Notes: generated by a model from the letters alone, not told the origin. Shown: positions 1-4,861, numbered from the stretch's first letter. The stretch: 5,066 bases of DNA from JBHGBB01 sp041946755 (GCA_041946755.1 JBHGBB010000239.1:1-5066); one strand, 5' to 3'. Made by a program: numbers and translations.

Positions 1-8
1 ACTTGCTC
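1..8. repeat. Octanucleotide repeated at the edge of the downstream hairpin
   Basis: ACTTGCTC at 1-8 recurs exactly at 68-75, where it is the outer end of the right arm of a hairpin. The copy at 1-8 may be the right arm of a second hairpin cut by the window edge, which would make this a small cluster of palindromic elements. This rests on one 8-base match and is tentative. Confidence 0.35.
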
Positions 9-34
9 AACTAGACTTTAAAAACATAACCCCA

Positions 35-76
35 AGAGCAAACTGTAATCCGCTGCGGCGGATTGCAACTTGCTCT
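35..76. repeat. Imperfect palindrome / hairpin in the intergenic region
   Basis: The arms 36-53 and 58-75 are inverted repeats of 18 bases around a four-base loop, TGCG (54-57). The inner seven pairs (AATCCGC against GCGGATT) are perfect. There are two adjacent mismatches (42/69 and 43/68) and one T-G pair (46/65). One more pair (35/76) extends the stem. No T-run follows directly on either strand, so it is not a typical intrinsic terminator. It lies about 190 bases beyond the glycosylase stop codon. It could be a dispersed palindromic repeat or a transcript-end structure. Confidence 0.6.
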
Positions 77-264
77 AAGACATGTTAACTACAATAAAAT
101 CAATAATATTAATAACCGCCAAAATAAAGTCAAATTATAATTGGAATTGATCTTAATTCAGTAATATATGACTTGAATGTTTTGCAATAAGCAAAATATT
201 CAACTTTGGAAGCATATATTCAGCATAATATCTTTGAATAAGGTAAACAATATGGAAATGTATT

Positions 265-984
265 TTACTCAATGGATATTTGTGGACAAATATCAGCCAG
301 AGGACAAGATTTATGGTTTGGCAAATTAGCATGGCACCATTCTTTTCCAATTGTCCATGCTCCTAAATCTAAGACAGCAGGATAATCTGGACTATGTAAT
401 CGAGCTGCAAAAACCGATTTACCAGCACTTGAAGATAAGCCTGTTCGTAGAAAGACTCGCTCGACATGAACATCGGGTTTAACATCAATATTTCTCAAAT
501 CATCTACTGTAAGTTCAATATCAAAATATCGATGAAGAAGGTTTATTGTCATATTTGCTATTCCTTCTCCAACTCCTCGAATCCGACGTAAAGTACTGTA
601 AATTTCACGAGCCGAATGTCCTTTCCATACATTTTCTGCTTTTCCACCAAATTCATTTGTGATTATAATTGATAGTTGGATAATTGTGTATGGAGTATCA
701 TTAGTATATCTAGGTTTTGCTGAAAGACGACTAATCACCTGACTCATTTCTTCTATAGACATTTTACTAAACCGTTCTGGATCTAGATGCCCGCATTCTC
801 GTTTTAAAAAAAACGGGATACGCCAGATGATTTCAGAAGGCATTCCTCTATCAAGACAACAAGCAATTAGAAAAGCAAAATTATCACTATATACAAGCTC
901 ATCAGCTTCAGCTGAGCCAGTGCTGAAACGCGTAAGGCTCTGACCAAATATTTTAATCTTGAGTACAATCTGGTCGACTAACAA
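265..984 (-). CDS. Endonuclease III-superfamily (HhH-GPD) DNA glycosylase-like protein
   Basis: Predicted base-excision-repair type protein that would remove damaged bases from DNA in the cytoplasm. Numbering from a TTG start at 984, it shows the N-terminal helix (FLIACCLDRGMPSE, 38-51), a helix-hairpin-helix with a GVG turn at 137-139, the D-containing segment PDVHVERV (170-177; D171 matches the endonuclease III catalytic Asp) and a C-terminal cysteine cluster (217-233). Two departures are visible. The residue aligning with the endonuclease III catalytic Lys is Gly141, so a lyase activity is unlikely. The [4Fe-4S] loop C-x6-C-x2-C-x5-C has His224 in place of the second Cys (C217, H224, C227, C233). 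The start is uncertain: TTG 984 has no Shine-Dalgarno sequence, there is no ATG, and the frame is open back to 1077, just after the TGA of the preceding gene. It is the last gene of the minus-strand cluster. The family call is fairly sure; substrate and activity are unknown. Confidence 0.82.
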   Translation of the reverse strand: MLVDQIVLKIKIFGQSLTRFSTGSAEADELVYSDNFAFLIACCLDRGMPSEIIWRIPFFLKRECGHLDPERFSKMSIEEMSQVISRLSAKPRYTNDTPYTIIQLSIIITNEFGGKAENVWKGHSAREIYSTLRRIRGVGEGIANMTINLLHRYFDIELTVDDLRNIDVKPDVHVERVFLRTGLSSSAGKSVFAARLHSPDYPAVLDLGAWTIGKEWCHANLPNHKSCPLADICPQISIE

Positions 985-1077
985 TTCTGATAATTTTACG
1001 TTGTCAGATATAGAAGTCGATTCTGCTGATGCAATTGGATACTCAATTTTGAGTTCTTTAGTCTCTAACGCATCTAT

Positions 1078-1383
1078 TCAAAGACCTTCCAACAGCTTAT
1101 CAAGTACTCCGTGTGTAGTGTTTGCAAGCTCAGTTGTAGCTTTTTCTTCTGAATAACTACCGAGGTAAGAACGGATCTTATTCACAATAGATTGTGCCTT
1201 ACCTCTCAGAGTTCCATAAGCTACGGACCGATTCCCTCCTGTAGACTTACTTGCTTGTAAAGCAGATACTAGTGATTCTAAAACTGCCTTACCCGGATAA
1301 AAACTAAGATGTTGGCGTTCTTGCCCTGTCAGTTTTGATGGCAATAGAGAGTCTATTGTTCCTACCAATTCAAGCTTTGTCAT
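1078..1383 (-). CDS. Small protein of unknown function, paralogue A
   Basis: A 101-residue protein that I do not recognise. It is about half identical, over its full length, to the next gene upstream (1427-1738). Conserved blocks are the start MTKLE, IDSL (10-13), QER..HL (21-26), the middle KA..IV..K segment, and the C-terminal YSE..KA..EL.NTTHGVL.KL. It is probably mainly helical, with no signal peptide, membrane segment or cysteine. The ATG at 1383 has AAAGGA seven bases upstream. The gap to paralogue B is 43 bases. Its TGA stop (1078-1080) lies in the same frame as the downstream glycosylase, which stays open from there on. The paralogue ends within about three residues of the same place, so the stop looks genuine. 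Function unknown; the constant position beside a glycosylase gene suggests, but does not show, a link to DNA. Confidence 0.75.
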   Translation of the reverse strand: MTKLELVGTIDSLLPSKLTGQERQHLSFYPGKAVLESLVSALQASKSTGGNRSVAYGTLRGKAQSIVNKIRSYLGSYSEEKATTELANTTHGVLDKLLEGL

Positions 1384-1426
1384 AGATTCATCCTTTCTTA
1401 TCTAGGTATTTAAAAAATATGTTGTA

Positions 1427-1738
1427 CTATAAATTATTAAAACCATCCTTTAATTTATTTAGAACACCATGCGTAGTATTTGAAAGCTCATCAAGAGCCT
1501 TATATTCTGAATAGCCCTCAAGGTATGGTTTAAGTTTATAAACTATTGCTTTAGCTTTATCATCTAGAGTAAACCATTCTCGAAAAGAAATACCGAGTAA
1601 ATGCTTCCTTTTAAGAACTGAAAGAATAATTTCAAGAAAACTCTTTCCTAGATAAGAATTAAGGTGTGTTCGTTCTTGCTCATCAAATTTATTTGGTATT
1701 AAAGAATCTATTTCTTGTATTATTTCAAGTTTCGTCAT
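1427..1738 (-). CDS. Small protein of unknown function, paralogue B
   Basis: A 103-residue protein paralogous to the following gene (1078-1383), with about 50 identities in 101 aligned positions and one single-residue gap in the middle. The best conserved stretch is the C-terminal NTTHGVL.KL motif (about 87-96). It looks soluble and helical, ends with a short extension (FNNL) and has no cysteine. The start at 1738 is well supported: AAGGAG lies four bases upstream of the ATG (1743-1748). The pair is best explained by a tandem duplication followed by clear divergence. I do not recognise the family and assign no function. Confidence 0.75.
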   Translation of the reverse strand: MTKLEIIQEIDSLIPNKFDEQERTHLNSYLGKSFLEIILSVLKRKHLLGISFREWFTLDDKAKAIVYKLKPYLEGYSEYKALDELSNTTHGVLNKLKDGFNNL

Positions 1739-1818
1739 AAAACTCCTTTTTCCTATCTATGTAATGGTTTTTAAAGGTTTTAATATCTATTAATACTTCG
1801 GCAAATCTATTTTGTATG

Positions 1819-2271
1819 CTACCATGGTAATTGTTGTTTCTTAACATATGCGCAATAATATAAATAAGTTCCCCGGGCCCCAAAAATAAACCAATAAACA
1901 ATACCAACAATCCCACACGTCATCCATGCTCCAATAATATCGAGTAAAGAAGCCAACCAAATTCCTTTAAAAATAGCCCAAATGGGCCCAAACAATAAAC
2001 CCATCACATTCCAATTTCCTTTATAACTCTCATTACTTAGATAAATCTTCATGAATTCATCTTGATAATATTTAGGCAAGACACTAAAATTTTGTGAAAT
2101 AGCATGTAACGATTTCAATTGTGTTCCACATGCTATGCATAAATCCTGATTAGCATTAGTTGGAGCACTACAAGCTTGGCAGAAATTTCTTTCCCTTAAT
2201 GGTTTAACACCACAATATACACATATTTCAGAATAGTCTATAATTTCTTTACCACAATTTCTACAAAACAT
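1819..2271 (-). CDS. Double zinc-ribbon membrane protein (DUF2628-like C-terminus)
   Basis: A 150-residue protein in two parts. Residues 1-50 hold two CxxC-x10-CxxC zinc ribbons (C3, C6, C17, C20 and C31, C34, C45, C48), each expected to bind one zinc ion. Residues 70-150 resemble the DUF2628 family: a YQDEFMKIYL segment, then two hydrophobic segments (about 89-108 with FGPIWAIFKG, and 112-131), then an ARGTYLYYCAY tail typical of that family. The zinc ribbons probably sit in the cytoplasm with the C-terminal part in the membrane. The role of such proteins is not established. The ATG at 2271 has no clear Shine-Dalgarno sequence. It lies 56 bases after the HicB-like gene and 80 bases before paralogue B, on the same strand. 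The architecture is clear; the DUF assignment is from memory of the motif. Confidence 0.8.
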   Translation of the reverse strand: MFCRNCGKEIIDYSEICVYCGVKPLRERNFCQACSAPTNANQDLCIACGTQLKSLHAISQNFSVLPKYYQDEFMKIYLSNESYKGNWNVMGLLFGPIWAIFKGIWLASLLDIIGAWMTCGIVGIVYWFIFGARGTYLYYCAYVKKQQLPW

Positions 2272-2301
2272 ATTGTTTATTGATGATTGATAAATCCTTT
2301 A

Positions 2302-2331
2302 TTAACAAGATTCAATTCCGTTTCGTTTCAT
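2302..2331 (-). pseudogene. Possible hicA toxin stub overlapping the hicB-like stop
   Basis: An ATG overlaps the TGA stop of the HicB-like gene (GTATGA on the minus strand) and opens nine codons, MKRNGIESC, before TAA. HicA toxins next to this kind of HicB commonly begin MKR and reach a Cys within about 15 residues, often from an overlapping start. The stub could therefore be the deleted remains of hicA. It is very short and could be chance. Confidence 0.28.
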
Positions 2332-2519
2332 ACTAGTTCTAGTTCCGCTGCTTTCAGAACACTTGGGATTACACCACTGGTTAAATCTTTATATAAATCC
2401 TTTAAATGTTCTTGAAGTTCTTCTAGGGTTTCTCCTTGAGTTAAATAATCGGGATATTCTATAAGGTAACCTAACCACATATTACCATCCTGCCAATATA
2501 TATATTTTTTGGTATCCAT
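2328..2519 (-). CDS. hicB: HicB-like antitoxin (type II toxin-antitoxin family), orphan
   Basis: A 63-residue HicB-type domain. The family signature is clear: an aromatic N-terminal strand (KKYIYWQDG), then MWLGYLIEYPDYLTQGETLEE (positions 14-34) followed by the helix LQEHLKDLYKDL (35-46). It ends right after the RNase H-like fold and has no C-terminal DNA-binding domain, as in the short HicB subfamily. I chose ATG 2519 because AAGGAG (2526-2531) lies six bases upstream. A TTG seven codons earlier (2540) lies upstream of this site and is less likely. HicB normally neutralises the mRNase HicA, encoded next door. No full hicA exists on either side: only 56 bases separate it from the zinc-ribbon gene and about 134 from nuoN. 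It is probably the first gene of the accessory transcription unit. Confidence 0.87.
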   Translation of the reverse strand: MDTKKYIYWQDGNMWLGYLIEYPDYLTQGETLEELQEHLKDLYKDLTSGVIPSVLKAAELELV

Positions 2520-2525
2520 CGATAA

Positions 2526-2531
2526 CTCCTT
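2526..2531 (-). promoter_or_regulatory. Shine-Dalgarno site of the hicB-like gene
   Basis: AAGGAG on the minus strand, six bases before ATG 2519. It decides the start of the gene in favour of this ATG over the in-frame TTG at 2540. Confidence 0.75.
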
Positions 2532-2557
2532 ATAATACAAATAAATTATTTAATATC

Positions 2558-2586
2558 ATTATATCTCTATTTATTTATACTAGCAA
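2558..2586 (-). promoter_or_regulatory. Predicted sigma70-type promoter for the hicB-like gene cluster
   Basis: On the minus strand, TTGCTA (2581-2586) matches four of six bases of the -35 consensus. It is followed after exactly 17 bases by a perfect -10 box, TATAAT (2558-2563). Transcription would start near 2551, about 30 bases before the hicB-like ATG. It would allow the accessory genes to be expressed independently of the nuo operon. AT-rich sequence makes chance -10 boxes common, so this is a moderate call. Confidence 0.5.
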
Positions 2587-2591
2587 TATGT

Positions 2592-2620
2592 TTCGTTAAA
2601 TTCGCTAAATTCGCGGTTAA
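2592..2620. repeat. Short 9-base tandem repeat (TTCGNTAAA)
   Basis: TTCGTTAAA (2592-2600) and TTCGCTAAA (2601-2609) are followed by the variant TTCGCGGTTAA (2610-2620). The last unit ends with GGTTAA, as does the octamer array just downstream at 2652-2657, so the two short arrays have the same terminal motif. Confidence 0.7.
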
Positions 2621-2626
2621 ATAGTA

Positions 2627-2657
2627 GTGCTTGGTGTCTTCGTGCCTTCGTGGTTAA
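2627..2657. repeat. Octamer array at the nuoN stop codon (CACGAAGN type)
   Basis: On the plus strand the units GTGCTTG, GTGTCTTC, GTGCCTTC and GTGGTTAA follow with a period of 8 (first unit 7). On the minus strand they read as the CACGAAGG/CACGAAGA motif that I recall as a frequent intergenic repeat in environmental bacterial genomes. The TAA of nuoN (2654-2656) lies inside the last unit. Two units of the array beside the S23 gene (4680-4695, GTGCTTTC and GTCTTTGC) have the same pattern. Confidence 0.75.
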
Positions 2658-4093
2658 AATAGGTTCTTTATCCAAATAATTATGAATGCCGGATATACTC
2701 CAAGATAAATAATCCCGAGGGTGCATAAGGTGAGAACGAAACTTACCGGATGCGGGAATTCTATCGGAGCGAATTCTGATTCGGCAGGTTTCATATACAT
2801 TAAAACTACTATCCGAAGATAATAATATACTGAAATAACACTGTTTAAAACTGCGATAATCACTAACCCAACATACCCCGCATCAACCGCTGATTTGAAT
2901 AGATAGAATTTCGCCATAAACCCGCCGGTAGGCGGTATCCCGGCTAGAGAAATCATAAAAACCGACATAGCGAATGCAAGGAATGGATGTTTGGTAGATG
3001 ATCCAGCAAAATTAGTCGTCAGTTGTCTGTTTTCAGTTTTCAGACTAGACCGTTCAATTAGCATCACTATAGTAAATGCACCGAGGTTCATTAAGGTATA
3101 GACAATCAGATAGAATAAGACCGGATTATACCGGCTAACAGCCGGCGGTACCGGTCCAGCAATCAACCCAACTAAAATATATCCCGCATGGGCGATACTA
3201 GAATACGCCAGCATCCGTTTAATATTCTCCTGCCGAAGCGCAACCAGATTACCGAGAGTCATGGTTAATACCGCTAGCCACCATAATGCGGTCGATATCT
3301 GGGTTTGGGTTATCGCCGGCAACCCTATCATCACCCGGAGTAATGCCGCGAACCCAGCCGCTTTCGGCCCGATCGCCATAAACGAGGTTATCGCCGTTGA
3401 TGAACCTTCATATACATCGGGAATCCAGGTATGGAATGGAACTATTCCTACCTTAAACCCGAATCCGATAAGGATTAATACCGTGCCGATAAGAAACATG
3501 GTATTCCCGGATTGTGCCGGAGTAGCAGTGATAATCTTCGTCAAATTGGTAGTACCAGTCGCGCCATAGATTAATGCAATCCCATATAATAAGAATCCGG
3601 CCGCGAATGCCCCCAATAGAAGATATTTTAATGCCGATTCGTTTCCTTTCAATTCCGAGCGTTTAATACTGGCGAGGATATATAACGGGATCGATAATAG
3701 CTCTAGACCGAGGAAGAGAACAATCAGGTCGGTGCTCCCGGCCATAACCATCATACCGAGGGTAGCGAATAATATCAAGGTATAATATTCCGGCTCGATA
3801 ATCTTTTCTTGACTAACAAACCGCATCGAAATTAGGATAACTAAACCGGTTCCAGCCAAGAATAGGATATTAAAGAAATAAGTATATCCATCCGAGATAA
3901 CCATATAACTGAACCCGGTTCTTGCCGATTCCCAATGCAGCATACTATACCAGAGCGCTATCATTACCCCGATAATACTCAGATACGGTGCCGATTTCCG
4001 GATAGACTTATTCCCGAGACTTAGCAAAAGAACTAAGATCGCGGTACCGGTGATAATGAGTTGAGGTAAAATTAATTCAATATGTAAGTTCAT
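2654..4093 (-). CDS. nuoN: NADH-quinone oxidoreductase subunit N (complex I antiporter-like subunit)
   Basis: A 479-residue polytopic inner-membrane protein of the Mrp-antiporter-like family, one of the proton-pumping subunits of respiratory complex I. Hydrophobic segments fill the sequence, consistent with the usual 14 helices. Functional residues visible include E131 in GLELLSIPLYIL, K156 in ESALKYLLLGA, K214 in GFGFKVGIVPFH (with the discontinuous-helix segment HTWIPDVYEG after it), K244 in IGPKAAGF, the SSIAHAGY motif (298-305) and K395 in GGFMAKFYLF. All key charges are intact, so it should be functional. I chose ATG 4093, which gives the usual N-terminus; a TTG 12 codons earlier would put repeat DNA into the protein. 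There is no Shine-Dalgarno sequence, because the upstream spacer is the octamer array. The stop codon also lies in a repeat. nuoM lies upstream, interrupted by the S23 gene. Confidence 0.97.
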   Translation of the reverse strand: MNLHIELILPQLIITGTAILVLLLSLGNKSIRKSAPYLSIIGVMIALWYSMLHWESARTGFSYMVISDGYTYFFNILFLAGTGLVILISMRFVSQEKIIEPEYYTLILFATLGMMVMAGSTDLIVLFLGLELLSIPLYILASIKRSELKGNESALKYLLLGAFAAGFLLYGIALIYGATGTTNLTKIITATPAQSGNTMFLIGTVLILIGFGFKVGIVPFHTWIPDVYEGSSTAITSFMAIGPKAAGFAALLRVMIGLPAITQTQISTALWWLAVLTMTLGNLVALRQENIKRMLAYSSIAHAGYILVGLIAGPVPPAVSRYNPVLFYLIVYTLMNLGAFTIVMLIERSSLKTENRQLTTNFAGSSTKHPFLAFAMSVFMISLAGIPPTGGFMAKFYLFKSAVDAGYVGLVIIAVLNSVISVYYYLRIVVLMYMKPAESEFAPIEFPHPVSFVLTLCTLGIIYLGVYPAFIIIWIKNLF

Positions 4094-4094
4094 A

Positions 4095-4276
4095 GTATTA
4101 ACCAAAAAACCGAAAAACGTAAAAACCAAAAAACTTATAGACTAAAAGATTTAAAACTTAAAAACTTAAAAACCTAAAGACCGAAAAACGTATAGACTAT
4201 AAGACATAAAAACCAAAAAACCAAAAAACTTAAATACATAGATACTAAAATAATAAATATCCAAAGACGTAAAAAC
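4095..4276 (+). repeat. Left octamer array, consensus NNAAAAAC
   Basis: About 23 tandem units of 8 bases (two are 7: 4151-4157 and 4262-4268) fill the whole spacer from one base beyond the nuoN start codon to the S23 stop codon. Units include CAAAAAAC, CGAAAAAC, GTAAAAAC, TTAAAAAC, CTAAAGAC and GTATAGAC. The terminal C recurs almost without fail every 8 bases. The array has a second order: 4103-4157 and 4158-4213 match at roughly 80%, and the fifth unit of each is a variant (TTATAGAC, GTATAGAC). The last stretch (4238-4261) is more decayed. Confidence 0.9.
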
Positions 4277-4660
4277 TTAAAATTCCTTTGCTCTACTATT
4301 TCTGACTTTCGCCGAAAATGCTTTTAGTTGTCGTATTATATTATTTCCCTGTTTGAGGTAATCGGTAAACTCTTCCTTACTGATATATCCATCGTCTACA
4401 GCGCAATCTAAACAAGCCACAACTTCATCAACAGAAGTAAGGGCGTTATTGAGAAAACGACTAAAATCAGTATCTGAATATCGATCGGAACCTTCAGCAA
4501 TATTCAGAATAATCGAATCTAATGCCCGCCATAATTGAGAAGTTAAAACATATTGTTCCTGTTTAGGAAATCTATCTTTACTCAGAGCTTTTATTTGTTT
4601 TCTAAATAATTTTGCATCTTTATATACCGGAAACTCTCTAAACCGAAATATATCTTCCAT
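4277..4660 (-). CDS. Four-helix-bundle protein of the 23S rRNA-intervening-sequence (S23/IVP) family
   Basis: A 127-residue protein with the complete family pattern: YKDAKLFRKQI (13-23), FPKQEQYVLTSQLWRALDSI (31-50), NIAEG (53-57), FSRFLNNALTSVDE (66-79), GYI (91-93) and a last helix LKQGNNIIRQLKAF (102-115). The four predicted helices form a bundle, and known members assemble into ring-like pentamers. The family also includes the Avd accessory protein of diversity-generating retroelements. Its biochemical role is unsettled; a nucleic-acid-binding role is suspected. The ATG at 4660 follows a GAGG site seven bases upstream. The stop codon lies at the edge of the left octamer array and the Shine-Dalgarno site abuts the right array. 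The gene splits nuoM from nuoN, which is not a usual place for an operon gene, and no reverse transcriptase is nearby. The family call is firm. Confidence 0.94.
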   Translation of the reverse strand: MEDIFRFREFPVYKDAKLFRKQIKALSKDRFPKQEQYVLTSQLWRALDSIILNIAEGSDRYSDTDFSRFLNNALTSVDEVVACLDCAVDDGYISKEEFTDYLKQGNNIIRQLKAFSAKVRNSRAKEF

Positions 4661-4671
4661 TATTTATCCTC

Positions 4672-4861
4672 GTTTTTAGGTGCTTTCGTCTTTGCGTTTT
4701 TCCGTCATTATATTTTGAGGTTTTTCCGTTTTCCCGTGTTTTGATTTTTCCGTTTTAGGTTCTTCCGTCCATCTGTTTTTCTGTTTTTTCGTGTTTAGGT
4801 TTTTCGGTTTTAGGTTCTTCTGCCCATCTGTTTTTCCGTTTTTTCGTTTTTTGGTTTTTCG
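4672..4861 (-). repeat. Right octamer array, consensus NNAAAAAC on the minus strand
   Basis: Twenty-four tandem units (22 of 8 bases, two of 7 at 4752-4758 and 4807-4813) run without interruption from the S23 ribosome-binding site to just before the nuoM stop codon. On the plus strand the unit is GTTTTTCC with variants such as GTTTTTTC, GTTTTTCG, GTTCTTCC, GTCCATCT and GTGTTTAG. The G is at the first position of all but two units. The array is the inverted counterpart of the one at 4095-4276. Confidence 0.92.
4752..4861. repeat. 55-base tandem duplication inside the right octamer array
   Basis: 4752-4806 and 4807-4861 are adjacent copies of 55 bases that differ at five positions by hand alignment (about 91% identical). 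Each is one 7-base unit, GTTTTAG, followed by six octamers in the same order, including the unusual third unit GTCCATCT/GCCCATCT. It is the most recent expansion visible in the array. Confidence 0.9.

Larger units (their letters stand above)
4095..4861. mobile_element. Putative IVS-like element: S23 gene between inverted octamer arrays
   Basis: A four-helix-bundle gene sits between two arrays of the same degenerate octamer in inverted orientation, of nearly equal length (182 and 190 bases), and fills the nuoM-nuoN interval completely. A perfect 14-base inverted repeat (4121-4134 against 4846-4859) lies near the outer ends. Proteins of this family are best known from intervening sequences of 23S rRNA genes, where the coding sequence lies between inverted repeats. 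The present block has that architecture outside an rRNA gene. Mobility is inferred; no transposase or clear target duplication is seen. Confidence 0.45.

Noticed and set aside
35..76. Intrinsic terminator for the glycosylase cluster
   Set aside because: The stem is not followed by a T-run on the minus strand (it continues TTGGGGTTATG) and is about 190 bases beyond the stop codon.
153..350. Minus-strand open frame of 65 codons
   Set aside because: It overlaps the 3' end of the glycosylase in another frame, has no recognisable domain and extends into AT-rich intergenic DNA.
959..1156. Plus-strand open frame of 65 codons
   Set aside because: It is antisense to the glycosylase start and the end of paralogue A, is serine-rich in a way typical of a shadow frame, and has no homology that I can see.
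1725..1916. Minus-strand frame encoding a hydrophobic start
   Set aside because: Its first half is the zinc-ribbon protein's membrane region read in a shifted frame and it runs into the start of paralogue B. The zinc-ribbon frame has clear motifs, this one does not.
2540..2540. TTG start for the hicB-like gene seven codons upstream
   Set aside because: The AAGGAG site lies between this TTG and ATG 2519 at ideal distance for the ATG.
3261..3569. Plus-strand open frame of 102 codons
   Set aside because: It lies wholly antisense to nuoN, a strongly conserved gene, and encodes a product without recognisable features.
4095..4276. Phased A-tract curved DNA
   Set aside because: The A-tracts recur every 8 bases, out of phase with the 10-11 base helical turn, so strong planar bending is not expected.
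4277..4660. Avd gene of a diversity-generating retroelement, or an insertion in a 23S rRNA gene
   Set aside because: No reverse transcriptase, template/variable repeat or rRNA sequence is visible. The flanks are repeat arrays and nuo genes.
4095..4861. CRISPR array
   Set aside because: Units are 7-8 bases, contiguous and degenerate, with no spacers and no cas genes.
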